DNA of 64,000 bases from the NCBI RefSeq assembly GCF_029433095.1, contig NZ_JARNTX010000002.1, forward strand, positions 1,178,001 through 1,242,000, written 5' to 3'. Below are positions 51,862 to 61,260 of this stretch, piece after piece (positions within the stretch are counted from its first letter, which is position 1; each line of letters starts with the position of its first letter). The notes under the pieces are model-generated. The model saw only the letters and a list, made by a program, of their open reading frames with translations. It made no database searches and was not told the DNA's origin. The DNA is from Hymenobacter sp. YC55. GTDB lineage: Bacteria > Bacteroidota > Bacteroidia > Cytophagales > Hymenobacteraceae. The position numbers were made by a program, and so were the translations under genes.

Positions 51862-52944
51862 TCATGAAAGCGCCAGATTGCCAGTGCCTCCCTCAGCCGA
51901 CGTCCCAACCTGGCGGCTGCCGGCTGCGTGCAGCTCAGCCTCTGCCAGCACGGCCAGCAACTGCGTTGTTTCGATGCCGTGGGCGCAGTTGAAGTGGTTG
52001 AGCGGACATTTCTGGTAACCATGTAGTCCGCACGGCCGACATTCCAAACCGCCCGGAATTTCCACCACCCGCGCAAACGGGCTCAAGGGGCCAAACCCAA
52101 AATCGGGTACGGTAGAGCAGTACACCGCGCAGGTAGGGGCACCCACCGCCGAGCACAGGTGCATGGGTGCCGAATCGTTCACATAGTTGAGGACAGCCCC
52201 GCGCATGAGGGCCGCAGAAGCCAGCAAGGACAACTTACCGGCCAAGTTCACCATATTGGGTCGGTTGCTGAGGCGCAACAATTCCTCACAGGCTTCCACA
52301 TCAGGAGGGCCACCGAGCAAATACACCCGGTAGTGCGCTGGCAGCGCCGCCAGCAGCTTCAGCCACTGCTCTTGCGGAAACTGCTTGGTGAACCATACCG
52401 AGGTAGGCGCAATGCACAGGTACGGGCCGTGCGTGGTATAGGGCGCAGCCGCCGCTTCGTCGGCAGGAGAGGGGTACAGCCGGGGTGGTACAATGGGGCC
52501 CCGGTACGCGGGGTCGAGCAGACGCAGGTTGCGCGTTACCTCGTGCACGCCACCGCCAATAATGTGCGGTAATGCCCGCGTAAAGCCAAAGGCAAACGGG
52601 TTTTTCTGGAAGCCAATACGCTCGGGTGCACCCGAAAAAGCGGTTAAGAAACCAGTGGAAGCAAAGCGCTGCAGCGTAATCACGCGGGCGTAGCGAGCGG
52701 CCCTAACCTGCTGAAGCAGGCGCCAGAGGCCCTGATATTTGCTGTGCTTCTTGTCCCAAATCAGTACGTGGCGCACGTGCGGGTGCTGCTGCAATAAGCT
52801 TTCGTTGCCTTTGCGCACCAAAAAATCGACGGGCGTATCGGGCTCGGTTTGGTGCAGGTACTCCAGCAGAGCAGAGGCCAGAATTACGTCGCCGATGAAG
52901 GCAGTTTGAACAAGCAGAACAACACCGGGCGTGGCAGTGGGCAT
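51862..52944 (-). CDS. Glycosyltransferase family 9 (heptosyltransferase-like)
   Basis: A 360-residue GT-B glycosyltransferase, most likely adding a heptose or similar sugar to lipopolysaccharide core. The N-terminus VVLLVQTAFIGDVILASALLEYLHQ, the ADP-sugar-binding half with APTSVWFTKQFPQEQWLKLLAAL and YLLGGPPDVEACEELL, and the VNDSAPMHLCSAVGAPTCAVY motif match the family. A cysteine-rich segment near the end (CRPCGLHGYQKCPLNHFNC) is typical of many members. The last ~25 residues are not conserved. Cytoplasmic face of the inner membrane. Confidence 0.9.
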   Translation of the reverse strand: MPTATPGVVLLVQTAFIGDVILASALLEYLHQTEPDTPVDFLVRKGNESLLQQHPHVRHVLIWDKKHSKYQGLWRLLQQVRAARYARVITLQRFASTGFLTAFSGAPERIGFQKNPFAFGFTRALPHIIGGGVHEVTRNLRLLDPAYRGPIVPPRLYPSPADEAAAAPYTTHGPYLCIAPTSVWFTKQFPQEQWLKLLAALPAHYRVYLLGGPPDVEACEELLRLSNRPNMVNLAGKLSLLASAALMRGAVLNYVNDSAPMHLCSAVGAPTCAVYCSTVPDFGFGPLSPFARVVEIPGGLECRPCGLHGYQKCPLNHFNCAHGIETTQLLAVLAEAELHAAGSRQVGTSAEGGTGNLALS

Positions 52945-53145
52945 ACGAACACTGGAAAAGCAAAAGGTCGGTAAAAGTACAAGCGCGCAGCCGTAAAAGT
53001 TGCTAGCACCACCAGAGGCAGCCCCACACTGGCGCTGCTAGAACGAAGCACCAAGACTAGGAAATAAACTGGCAGACCAACCAAAATTCTAACTTGCAGC
53101 GGATGCGCCGTGGGTGCGTCGTTTCTTTCCCTTCACGTTCTGCTT

Positions 53146-54441
53146 ATGCGCTACGGTTCGATTTCCCCCGAGCTTTTCATCCAGAATCGGCACAACTTCA
53201 CCAAGCTACTGCCGCCCGCTTCGTTGGCTATTTTCCAGTCCAACGACATTATGCCGACCAACGCCGACGGCACTATGGCTTTCCGCCAGAACAACGACCT
53301 GTTCTACCTGTCGGGCGTCGACCAAGAGGAAAGCATTCTTGTGCTCTTCCCCGATGCGGTGCTGCCGCAGTACCGCGAAATCCTTTTTCTCAAGGAAACC
53401 AGTGAGCACATATTGGTTTGGGAAGGCTACAAACTTACCAAAGACCAGGCCCGCGCCCAATCGGGAGTGCCCACTATTATGTGGCTGGAGTCGTTCAATT
53501 CGGTGCTGCCAGCCCTCATGAACGAAGCCGAAAACGTGTTTCTGAACAGCAATGAGCACATTCGGGCCGTAGTGGAAGTGGAAACCCGGGACGCTCGTTT
53601 CATCAAAAAAATCAAGGAGACGTATCCGCTGCACACCTACCGCCGCGCCGCGCCACTGCTCCACCAACTCCGGGCCATCAAGAGCGCCGAAGAAATCCGG
53701 CTGATGCAGCGCGCCGCCGACATCACCGAAAAGGCATTCCGCCGCTTGCTCGGCTTTGTGAAGCCCGGCGTGATGGAATACGAGATTGAAGCCGAGATTT
53801 TCCACGAGTTCCTGCGCCACGGTTCCCGCGGGCCAGCCTACGGCAGCATCATTGCTTCCGGGGCCAACGCCTGCATCCTGCACTACGTCAGCAACGACCG
53901 AGAGTGCCAGGACGGCGACGTGATGCTGCTCGACTTTGGAGCCGAATTCGCTAACTACGCCGCCGACCTATCGCGCTCTATCCCCGTGAACGGCACCTTT
54001 ACCAAGCGCCAGCGCGACGTGTACGAGTCAGTATTGCGGGTAATGAAATATGCCACTTCGCAACTGATTCCCGGCAACAACATCGAGGAGTACCATGCCG
54101 CAGTGGGCCGCACCATGGAGCAAGAGCTTATTAAGCTGGACCTGCTCGATGCCAACGACGTGAAAAACCAAGATCCGGCCGCCCCGCTTTATAAGAAGTA
54201 CTTCATGCACGGCACCTCCCACTACCTGGGCCTCGACGTGCACGACGTGGGAGCGAAGTACCGCGTGTTCGAGCCAGGCATGGTGTACACCTGCGAGCCA
54301 GGTATCTACATCAGAGAAGAAGGCTTAGGTGTACGCCTCGAAAACGACATCCTTATTACGGCCAACGGCAACGACGACTTGATGAAGAACATCCCGCTGG
54401 AAGCCGACGATATTGAGCGCCTGATGCGTGAGGCTCGTTAA
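53146..54441 (+). CDS. Aminopeptidase P family protein (Xaa-Pro aminopeptidase)
   Basis: A 431-residue creatinase-fold (pita-bread) peptidase that removes N-terminal residues before proline. The N-terminal domain has NDIMPTNADGTMAFRQNNDLFYLSG. The catalytic domain carries the metal ligands in VMLLDFGAEFANYAADLSRSIPV (two Asp), HGTSHYLGLDVHDVG (His), and the Glu residues in VYTCEPGIYI and GVRLENDILIT. The ATG at 53146 (MRYGSISPELF) is taken as the start because it begins the conserved region; the frame extends to 53110. Single gene with its own terminator. Confidence 0.93.
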   Translation: MRYGSISPELFIQNRHNFTKLLPPASLAIFQSNDIMPTNADGTMAFRQNNDLFYLSGVDQEESILVLFPDAVLPQYREILFLKETSEHILVWEGYKLTKDQARAQSGVPTIMWLESFNSVLPALMNEAENVFLNSNEHIRAVVEVETRDARFIKKIKETYPLHTYRRAAPLLHQLRAIKSAEEIRLMQRAADITEKAFRRLLGFVKPGVMEYEIEAEIFHEFLRHGSRGPAYGSIIASGANACILHYVSNDRECQDGDVMLLDFGAEFANYAADLSRSIPVNGTFTKRQRDVYESVLRVMKYATSQLIPGNNIEEYHAAVGRTMEQELIKLDLLDANDVKNQDPAAPLYKKYFMHGTSHYLGLDVHDVGAKYRVFEPGMVYTCEPGIYIREEGLGVRLENDILITANGNDDLMKNIPLEADDIERLMREAR

Positions 54442-54466
54442 GGGATCTTCTTAAAGCCTGATTTGG

Positions 54467-54500
54467 AAAGCCATTCGGTAGTACTGAATGGCTTTTTTTT
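54467..54500 (+). terminator. Terminator of the aminopeptidase P gene
   Basis: aaagccattc (54467-54476) and gaatggcttt (54486-54495) with a T-run of eight. Confidence 0.9.
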
Positions 54501-54777
54501 ATGGATTTATTAAGGAAAAAAAATACATCTGAATGTTCAGGTTTTCAAAGTGCCAAAATAGGCCTCAGGTGCGTTGGAAGGCTGAAAATCAGTGGTGAAA
54601 GCCCGTTGTAAGATACCCGGAAATAGTGTGCTAAAACAAAGCAAAAAGGTTCCCCAAGTAGTGCATAAACCCATGGTCGTACAACTTTCCTAAATGGGGA
54701 GAAGTATAGTAGGCAGTTTCTGGTACCAAGTCGCCCCCGACTCCCCGGAATAGTCCGTTCACTAATAACTCTCACCT
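54501..54777. other. Promoter region of the first TSP3 OmpA gene
   Basis: Gene-free spacer of about 280 bases. It shares little with the spacer upstream of the duplicated gene at 56528, although the two coding regions start with nearly identical DNA. Confidence 0.4.
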
Positions 54778-56220
54778 ATGAGACACCTGCTTACCATCAG
54801 CACAGCGCTGGGACTCACGCTGCTGGCGGCGGCCCCGAAAGCGCAGGCCCAAAGCGCCGACCGCAAAACGGCCATCAGCCTTTACGGCAGCGCCTACCAG
54901 TACAAAGGCAACTACGGCTCCGACTTCTGGAAGTGGGACCGTAACTTCTACGGCCCTGGCATTTCCATCAACCGCTACATCACTCGCGGCTTAGACATCG
55001 GCTTGCAAGCGGACTATGCCGAGCTCAAGAGCGAGGCGCTTGGCGGCCCGACCTACTTCACGAACAACATCGTGAACATCGCCCTGCCTATCAAACTGAA
55101 GCTGGCCTTCAAAGAAGACGCTGTAGTTCAGCCGTATTTGTCGATTGCGCCAGGCCTGACCCTCACCAGCTTGGAAGGCGCTTATGCTGGCCAAGTACTC
55201 AATGGTGATGACCGCCACTTCTCGCTGAAAGGTGCAGCTGGTATCAACTTCCAGGTTAGCCCCGCAATCGGCCTGTTTGTGCAGACGGCGCAGGTGGTAC
55301 CTTTCGGTGCCAACCTTGACGGCGTTCCAACCCGCGACGAAGACAGCTTCGACGACCGCTACCTACAGCACTCGGTAGGTCTGACCATCGGCTTTGGCAA
55401 GGCTAAAGACGAAGACGGTGACGGCGTGCCGGACCGTAAAGATAAGTGCCCTGCTACGCCAGCTGGTGTAGCCGTTGACGAAACCGGTTGCCCCCTCGAC
55501 GGTGACAAAGACGGTGTTCCAGACTACCAAGACAAGTGCCCAACTGAAGCCGGTACTGCTGCTCTGGAAGGCTGCCCTGACAAAGACGGCGACGGTGTAC
55601 GTGACTCGGAAGACGAGTGCCCAGACCAAGCTGGTACTGCTGCCCTCAAAGGCTGCCCAGATGCTGACGGCGACGGTGTAGCCGACAAAAACGACAAGTG
55701 CCCTGATACCCCAGCTGGCACGCAAGTAGATGCCACGGGTTGCCCACTCGTAGTTGATGCCGACGGCGACGGTGTTCCAGATGCACAAGATACCTGCCCG
55801 AACACGCCAGCCGGTACTCGTGTAGATGCTAATGGTTGCCCATTGACCATCGACCCAGCAGTGCAGAAACTGGAGCAGCCAATCCGCTTCCAGACCAACA
55901 GCACGGTTATCACGACCAGCTCGTATCCGAAGCTGAACAAGATGATCCAGGCACTGAAAGATCACCCAGAGTACAGCATCCGCGTAATCGGCCACGCTGA
56001 CAGCCGTGGCACCGACGAGTACAACCAAGCTCTGTCGGAGCGTCGTGCCGCCTCTGTGAAGCGCTACTTCACCGGTAAGCAAGTTGATCCAACTCGTGTA
56101 GTAACGGAAGGCCGCGGCGAAAGCGAGCCAGCCGCTCCGAACACGTCGAAGAAAAACATGTCGCAAAACCGTCGTGTAGAATTCAAGTTCGAATTCTTCA
56201 TCCCAACTCAGGCCCAATAA
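54778..56220 (+). CDS. OmpA-family protein with beta-barrel and thrombospondin type 3 repeats (copy 1)
   Basis: A 480-residue outer-membrane protein. Signal peptide (LGLTLLAAAPKAQAQ), then an N-terminal OmpA-like barrel (TAISLYGSAYQYKGNYGSDFW, NRYITRGLDIGLQADYAELK, QHSVGLTIGFGKA, about 25-210). Five thrombospondin type 3 calcium repeats follow, each around a DGDGVPDxxDKCP motif, then the peptidoglycan-binding OmpA domain (SIRVIGHADSRGTDEYNQALSERRA, QNRRVEFKF). It likely gives structural strength by linking outer membrane and peptidoglycan. Its twin at 56528 shares the whole layout. Confidence 0.92.
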   Translation: MRHLLTISTALGLTLLAAAPKAQAQSADRKTAISLYGSAYQYKGNYGSDFWKWDRNFYGPGISINRYITRGLDIGLQADYAELKSEALGGPTYFTNNIVNIALPIKLKLAFKEDAVVQPYLSIAPGLTLTSLEGAYAGQVLNGDDRHFSLKGAAGINFQVSPAIGLFVQTAQVVPFGANLDGVPTRDEDSFDDRYLQHSVGLTIGFGKAKDEDGDGVPDRKDKCPATPAGVAVDETGCPLDGDKDGVPDYQDKCPTEAGTAALEGCPDKDGDGVRDSEDECPDQAGTAALKGCPDADGDGVADKNDKCPDTPAGTQVDATGCPLVVDADGDGVPDAQDTCPNTPAGTRVDANGCPLTIDPAVQKLEQPIRFQTNSTVITTSSYPKLNKMIQALKDHPEYSIRVIGHADSRGTDEYNQALSERRAASVKRYFTGKQVDPTRVVTEGRGESEPAAPNTSKKNMSQNRRVEFKFEFFIPTQAQ

Positions 56221-56240
56221 GGCTGGAGCGAGTATCCTTG

Positions 56241-56276
56241 AAAAAAGCGGCAGGCCATCCGGTCTGCCGCTTTTTT
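56241..56276 (+). terminator. Terminator of TSP3 OmpA copy 1
   Basis: aaaaaagcggcag (56241-56253) and ctgccgctttttt (56264-56276), perfect 13-bp stem with T-run. The rest of the spacer to 56527 is AT-rich and gene-free. Confidence 0.9.
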
Positions 56277-56527
56277 GTTTTATAGGTTCTTAGCGCTGCT
56301 CACTGCCTAAAGAAACTTTGTTTTTCAAATGAGCTCTGCTGTATAGCAAATCCTCTTGTAAGGCAAGTAGTTAGCTTAAGATAGAAGGAAACGTATGATT
56401 AAAATTAGATTTTTGTAAAAAACTTATAGGGTGAAGTACAACCTTAGATAAGCTAGGTAGGTATAGGAGGCTGTTTCGGAAGCCCAACAGTAACGCTCCG
56501 ATCTGTCCCTCCTAACTTCACTTTACC

Positions 56528-58102
56528 ATGAGAAACCTCTTACCTGCTGGCGCTTTGCTAGGGCTTACGCTGCTGGCGGCGGCCCCGAAAGCGCAGGCCC
56601 AAAGCGCCGACCACAAAACGGCCATCAGCCTTTACGGCAGCGCTTACCAGTACAAAGGCAACTACGGCTCCGACTTCTGGAAATGGTCCCGCAACTTCTA
56701 TGGCCCCGGCATCTCGATTAACCGTTACATCGCGCCCGGCTTCGATTTAGGCTTGCAAGCTGATTATGCCGAGCTTAAGAGTGAAGCGCTCGGCGGCCCG
56801 ACCTACTTCACGAACAACATCGTGAATATTGCCCTACCACTTAAGTTCAAGCTCAATAATGGTTGGGCCTTGAAAGAGGATGCCGTTATTCAGCCGTATT
56901 TGTCATTGGCGCCGGGCCTGACTCTCACCAGCTTGGAAGGTGGCTACAACAACCAAGTGCTTAACAGCGACAGACGGTATTTTTCGCTGAAGGGCGCCGC
57001 AGGTATTAATTTCCGCATCAGTGATGCCGTGGGCATTTTTGTGCAAACGGCGCAGGTGGTGCCTTTTAGCGCCAATATTGACGGCGTACCCAGCCGCGAC
57101 GAAGACAAATTCGATGACCGGTACTTGCAGCATACTGCGGGCCTGACCATCGGCTTTGGTAAAGCTAAAGACGAAGACGGTGACGGCGTACCCGACCGCA
57201 AAGACAAATGCCCTGGCACTCCCACTGGCGTAGCCGTTGACCTCACCGGTTGCCCCCTCGATGGTGACAAGGATGGTGTACCGGATTACCAGGATAAGTG
57301 CCCAAACGAAGCCGGCTTGACTACGCTGGAAGGCTGCCCCGACAAAGACGGTGACGGTGTGCGCGACAGCGACGACAAGTGCCCCGACACGCCCGGCAAA
57401 GCCGAATTGCAGGGCTGCCCCGATGCCGATGGCGACGGTGTAATCGACTCCGCCGACAAGTGCCCTGATACGCCAGCCAGCGTTGCCGTTGACGCCAGCG
57501 GCTGCCCACTCGACCGTGACAGCGACGGTGTGCCCGACTTCCAAGACCGTTGCCCCGACCGTGCGGGTCCGTCCTCTAACCGTGGTTGCCCCGAAATGAA
57601 GGTGGAAGAAAAGAAGAAGCTTCAGGAAGCCACCAAGTTTATCCAGTTCGAGTTCAACAAGGCCACACTAAAACCATCGTCGTACCCTACGCTTGATGGC
57701 TTGGTGGAGCTGCTCAACGCTTACCCCGACTACAACCTGGGTATTTCGGCCCACGCCGACAACAAGGGCGACGACGCGTACAACCTGCGTCTGTCGGACG
57801 AGCGGGCGGCTTCAGCCCGGACGTACATGCTCAGCAAAGGCATGCCAACCAGCCGGATTGTGTCGCATGGCTACGGGGAAAGCAAGCCCATTGCCGACAA
57901 CGCAACAGAGGCTGGCCGTGCCATCAACCGCCGAGTAGAATTCGACGTGTATCTGCCCGACGACCCAAACCCGGCCGAAACTAAATATGGCCCGGCTCCA
58001 GAAATTCCGGCAGCTCCCGTAAAGGCTGCGCCCAAAGCGCCAGTGAAGAAAGCACCAGTCCGCAAGGCTCCCGTTCGGAAAGCTGCTCCGCGTAAAAAGT
58101 AA
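56528..58102 (+). CDS. OmpA-family protein with beta-barrel and thrombospondin type 3 repeats (copy 2, basic tail)
   Basis: A 524-residue paralogue of the protein at 54778. About 39 consecutive bases around the signal cleavage site are identical in both genes, and the barrel sequences are nearly the same, so the duplication looks recent or maintained by gene conversion. It again has five thrombospondin type 3 repeats and an OmpA domain (NLGISAHADNKGDDAYNLRLSDERA, INRRVEFDVY). It differs in having a 40-residue Lys/Ala/Pro-rich tail ending in repeated KAPVRK units. The tail may contact peptidoglycan, lipopolysaccharide or DNA; no function is known. Confidence 0.92.
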   Translation: MRNLLPAGALLGLTLLAAAPKAQAQSADHKTAISLYGSAYQYKGNYGSDFWKWSRNFYGPGISINRYIAPGFDLGLQADYAELKSEALGGPTYFTNNIVNIALPLKFKLNNGWALKEDAVIQPYLSLAPGLTLTSLEGGYNNQVLNSDRRYFSLKGAAGINFRISDAVGIFVQTAQVVPFSANIDGVPSRDEDKFDDRYLQHTAGLTIGFGKAKDEDGDGVPDRKDKCPGTPTGVAVDLTGCPLDGDKDGVPDYQDKCPNEAGLTTLEGCPDKDGDGVRDSDDKCPDTPGKAELQGCPDADGDGVIDSADKCPDTPASVAVDASGCPLDRDSDGVPDFQDRCPDRAGPSSNRGCPEMKVEEKKKLQEATKFIQFEFNKATLKPSSYPTLDGLVELLNAYPDYNLGISAHADNKGDDAYNLRLSDERAASARTYMLSKGMPTSRIVSHGYGESKPIADNATEAGRAINRRVEFDVYLPDDPNPAETKYGPAPEIPAAPVKAAPKAPVKKAPVRKAPVRKAAPRKK

Positions 58103-58138
58103 AGTGTTGATGCGGTTCAAGCCCGCGTTACTATTGCA

Positions 58139-58168
58139 AAAGGCCTGCTCACGTAAGAGCAGGCCTTT
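58139..58168 (+). terminator. Terminator of TSP3 OmpA copy 2
   Basis: aaggcctgctc-type arms: aaaggcctgctc (58139-58150) and gagcaggccttt (58157-58168) around a 6-nt loop, followed by attgttt. Confidence 0.85.
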
Positions 58169-58330
58169 ATTGTTTCATACGCACTAGTAGAACGCCGAAT
58201 TGCTACAATGCTTGATATATCGTCATTGTATCAGGTCAAGAAGCAAAGCGTGATGCTGCGCCACGCACCAACACTTGATAATACAGCGAGTAGGATGACA
58301 TGACGCCAGCCTGTAGTGCTTAGAAAGCAA

Positions 58331-58364
58331 AAAACGGCCGCCCCATATGAGGAGCGGCCGTTTT
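58331..58364. terminator. Terminator of the DUF4252 gene
   Basis: aaaacggccgc (58331-58341) and gcggccgtttt (58354-58364) with T residues on both strands; about 30 nt past the stop codon of the minus-strand gene. Confidence 0.8.
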
Positions 58365-58393
58365 GCCTTTATTGCTGTAGAATGCTAGGCGTG

Positions 58394-58942
58394 TTAGTTG
58401 GCCATGTCCGCCACATTGGGCAGCACTTTGATAAGTTGGTCGAGTTGAGCTTGGGTGAAGTTGCCGCCGATAGACATAAGCAAAAACGACTCCGGTACGC
58501 CCGATACGTTGCTGGTAGCTACCACTTCACTGATTCGGTCGCCTTGCTTGCGGGTGGCGTAGCGGACGTTGCTGCCGGGTGAGGTAGTGAGAGGAGTATA
58601 CTTTTCGTTGGCCAGCAGGCCATTGACTTCGTTTACAAGGCCATCGGCTACTAGTTTCTGGGCGCTGTTGCTGGTTGGGGCAAAAGTGAGCACCTTGAAG
58701 CTGCGCACAGCCGCCAGTGCTTGTGTAAGGTCAGAGCCGCCCCCAAGACTACCCAGGCGCCCCAGTAGCAGCCGGGTTGTTAAGCCAGCGGTCCAGTCGG
58801 TGGTTTTGAAGCCGGAGCGCGACTCGTATTTGTTGAAGAACTCAGACACCGTACGAGCCGGCTTACCGGGACCAGCAGCGCGGCAGCCTGCCATCAGTAG
58901 CAGCACCACCAAGGGCAGCCAAGTCAGTGAGCGTAATTTCAT
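58394..58942 (-). CDS. DUF4252 domain lipoprotein
   Basis: A 182-residue lipoprotein. The lipobox ends LLLMAGC (Cys near 20). The body matches the DUF4252 family of Bacteroidota: SEFFNKYESRSGFKTTDW, LTQALAAVRSFKVLTFAP, then a strand-rich region (RISEVVATS) and FLLMSIGGNFTQAQLDQLIKVL at the end. Role unknown. The ATG at 58942 starts the signal peptide exactly; the longer frame reaches into the neighbouring gene. The gene follows the 528-residue secreted protein by 91 nt on the same strand and may be cotranscribed. Confidence 0.87.
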   Translation of the reverse strand: MKLRSLTWLPLVVLLLMAGCRAAGPGKPARTVSEFFNKYESRSGFKTTDWTAGLTTRLLLGRLGSLGGGSDLTQALAAVRSFKVLTFAPTSNSAQKLVADGLVNEVNGLLANEKYTPLTTSPGSNVRYATRKQGDRISEVVATSNVSGVPESFLLMSIGGNFTQAQLDQLIKVLPNVADMAN

Positions 58943-59033
58943 AGGGTAAAGAAAAAGTGAATGATGGCTTATACGAAGAAGCCAAGCGAAAGTGCCAGCA
59001 AACAGGCCAATCAAGTATACGCTGATACTAGGC

Positions 59034-60620
59034 TCATTCGAACCCAATAACGTTCACAAAAAACACTTCCCGGTTAGGCGCTTTTTCGGTGCGGATATTC
59101 TGGTAGCCAAAGGCCAGAAACCGGCTGCCGTACCATGCAGTCAGCCCTTCCTGACTGGTACTAGTCGCTTTTTCCTTCACGGTAGGCAAGGCCGTCGTTT
59201 GCAACTCCACGTGCAAATCGTTGGGCGAAGGATTGGTGTGGTCGATGACTTTGTAGTTGAATTTGTCTTCGTCGAGGTAGGCTATGGCCACGCGCTGACC
59301 GTCGGGGAGGGGGCGCAGGCGTACCGTCTCGGTGAGACTGTTGCTGTACACGTCTTTCAAGACAAAAGTATTATCCCATAGCAGGTTGCCGCGTTTATCG
59401 AAGCCGCAGACCAGCGCATGCGTGATACGATACCCCTCGGCTTGCCGGCTGCCCCCATACCAGTTAGATGTATTGTAGCCTCCGTAGCGGTAAGGGCTAT
59501 ACGGCAGATAAGCGCCCCCGAAAGGGCTGTAGGCATTTTGGCGGTACTGCGGATAGTACACCTCGGCCACCATCACGTAGCCATCCTGAAACGGAATCAA
59601 GTCATGAATCAGGGTGCGGTAGCGTAGCCGCAGGACCCGGTCGGTGGCTCGGTACCTCTCGCTACGTTGGCGGAGCCGGGCCGCCCGGGAGGGGCTCATG
59701 AAGTCGAAGAAGTGCTTGAGATTAGCAAAATCATAGAACCGCAACGAGCGGCGTGAGCCAGTAGGCGTCACGCCAGCCGAAAGGTCGGCAGCAAACAAAC
59801 CTTGCGAATACCGGGCGTCGCGCAGGGTGTAGGTGCCAGCCAATAGCCGCCCGCTGGCCGAGTCGCTGGCAGGGCTGATTTGGGCCGAAATAAGGCCTCG
59901 CTCACTTTCCGCTTGCACAAACTCCGAGCGTAGCAGCTTGCCTTGGGCCGAGAGTTGCTTGAGTTGCAGCCGGGTCTTGAATCCGTTGGTTTGGCTTAGC
60001 ACGAACTCGGCGCGGCGGGCCGCCGAATCGGCCAGAAATGACAGCTGCGCGGGCAGCGGCTCATACACCGAAGGCAAAAACTGGTATTTGTTGGCGGCCA
60101 AATCCAGCAGCAAAATCGTCAGGTGATTGTCAACCAGCACCGATACAAAGAGGTTGCCGTCTAGTGCCTTCAGGTCGTAAACGCTGCGGGCGAGCTTGGT
60201 GTCAAACGTGTAGGTGCGCACCTGACCCGAGGCCCCATCGATGGCCGCCACATACAAGCGGTTCTCCACCGATTCAGACTGAAACAGGGCATATGCATTT
60301 GTGCCTTCTCCGCAAATCTGCCGAAACTCGAACTCCCGTGGTACCTCCATCACCTTCAGCCACTTAGGTTGTAGGCGGAAATTGTATTTCTGGACTTCGT
60401 AACTCGTGTTTTTGCGACCGGATAGCGGGTCTTTGTCTACCAGCAAGATTAGGCTGCTGTCTTGGGGCATAGGCAGCACGTGCACGTCGCTGGAGTACGT
60501 TTCTAGTGGTAGTTCCAGCCGCAAGCCCTGCACGGGCGTCGGGGGGGCTGGTTGCGCCAGCCCTAGCTGAGCGAAACCAACACCAAGTAAAATGCAGAGG
60601 TAAGAGTATACGTATTTCAT
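59034..60620 (-). CDS. Secreted hypothetical protein
   Basis: A 528-residue exported protein (signal peptide YVYSYLCILLGVGFAQLGLAQ). Much of the sequence has alternating strands separated by short loops (for example SSLILLVDKDPLSGRKNTSY, AYALFQSESVENRLYVAAID, LFVSVLVDNHLTILLLDLAANKY), suggestive of a beta-propeller, but no family is recognised. A Tyr/Gly/Pro-rich loop (about 375-400: YPQYRQNAYSPFGGAYLP) is notable. No sorting domain is present, so it is probably periplasmic. Confidence 0.78.
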   Translation of the reverse strand: MKYVYSYLCILLGVGFAQLGLAQPAPPTPVQGLRLELPLETYSSDVHVLPMPQDSSLILLVDKDPLSGRKNTSYEVQKYNFRLQPKWLKVMEVPREFEFRQICGEGTNAYALFQSESVENRLYVAAIDGASGQVRTYTFDTKLARSVYDLKALDGNLFVSVLVDNHLTILLLDLAANKYQFLPSVYEPLPAQLSFLADSAARRAEFVLSQTNGFKTRLQLKQLSAQGKLLRSEFVQAESERGLISAQISPASDSASGRLLAGTYTLRDARYSQGLFAADLSAGVTPTGSRRSLRFYDFANLKHFFDFMSPSRAARLRQRSERYRATDRVLRLRYRTLIHDLIPFQDGYVMVAEVYYPQYRQNAYSPFGGAYLPYSPYRYGGYNTSNWYGGSRQAEGYRITHALVCGFDKRGNLLWDNTFVLKDVYSNSLTETVRLRPLPDGQRVAIAYLDEDKFNYKVIDHTNPSPNDLHVELQTTALPTVKEKATSTSQEGLTAWYGSRFLAFGYQNIRTEKAPNREVFFVNVIGFE

Positions 60621-60795
60621 AACCAAAGCCAGATGCCCGCTTCGGCATCTACGCCTAGGTAAGATACGGGAAGTAGTGAATTAGGTGAAGTAGTAGGTAA
60701 GGTAAATAGCGGGACAGAGAACTTGTGAGAGAAAAGGTTGACCTCTTAGTGGTACCGATAAGCTGTCAGGTTCTCTGTTTGCATGTTTCTGCCTG

Positions 60796-61212
60796 TTATT
60801 TCGCTACTTCTCCTAATTCCAGAATAGCATCAAATTCCTCTGCTTTCAGCGGCATTACCGACAGCCGCGACTGGCGCAGCAAAGCAATTTGCCCGAGGCG
60901 CTGATCTTGCTTGATGGCTGCCAGCGTAACGGGTTGCGTCAGGGGCTGATGGGGTTTGAGATGCACTGCTACCCAGGCACTACCCGCTTCGGCGGTAGCA
61001 TCGGGAGCGGCTGAGTGGGCTACTTCGGCTATGCCTACCACCTCTTTATCGGTTACGCTGTGGTAGTAAAGGACCAAGTCGCGGGGCTGCATTTGTTGCA
61101 GGAAGTTGCGCGCCTGAAAGTTGCGGACGCCGGTCCAGTCGGTGCCGCCGTCGCGGGTGAAATCCGCCCAAGAGTAAGCAGCGGGTTCTGATTTAACAAG
61201 CCAATAGTTCAT
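60796..61212 (-). CDS. EVE domain protein
   Basis: A 138-residue protein consisting of one EVE domain (PUA-like; thymocyte nuclear protein 1 family). The signature MNYWLVKSEPAAYSWADF, then TDWTGVRNFQARNFLQQMQPRDLVLYYHS and VVGIAEV are intact. EVE domains are thought to bind modified nucleotides in DNA or RNA, and some are fused to modification-dependent nucleases. Here the protein is stand-alone, so a housekeeping or RNA role is equally likely. The ATG at 61212 is chosen; an in-frame TTG lies three codons earlier. Downstream of a lipoprotein gene by 48 nt. Confidence 0.92.
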   Translation of the reverse strand: MNYWLVKSEPAAYSWADFTRDGGTDWTGVRNFQARNFLQQMQPRDLVLYYHSVTDKEVVGIAEVAHSAAPDATAEAGSAWVAVHLKPHQPLTQPVTLAAIKQDQRLGQIALLRQSRLSVMPLKAEEFDAILELGEVAK

Positions 61213-61260
61213 ACGGCGCAAGCTACAACGGAATGCGCTTGAGTTGAAACGAGAGGGCTC

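Noticed and set aside
55390..55850. Regularly repeated DNA that might suggest a CRISPR-like or tandem-repeat array
   Set aside because: The periodicity is the coding sequence of thrombospondin type 3 repeats, in frame and degenerate at third positions.
49889..61212. A modified-DNA defence island formed by the SRA and EVE genes
   Set aside because: The two genes are 11 kb apart with peptidase, glycosyltransferase and OmpA genes between; no nuclease, methyltransferase or other defence gene is present.
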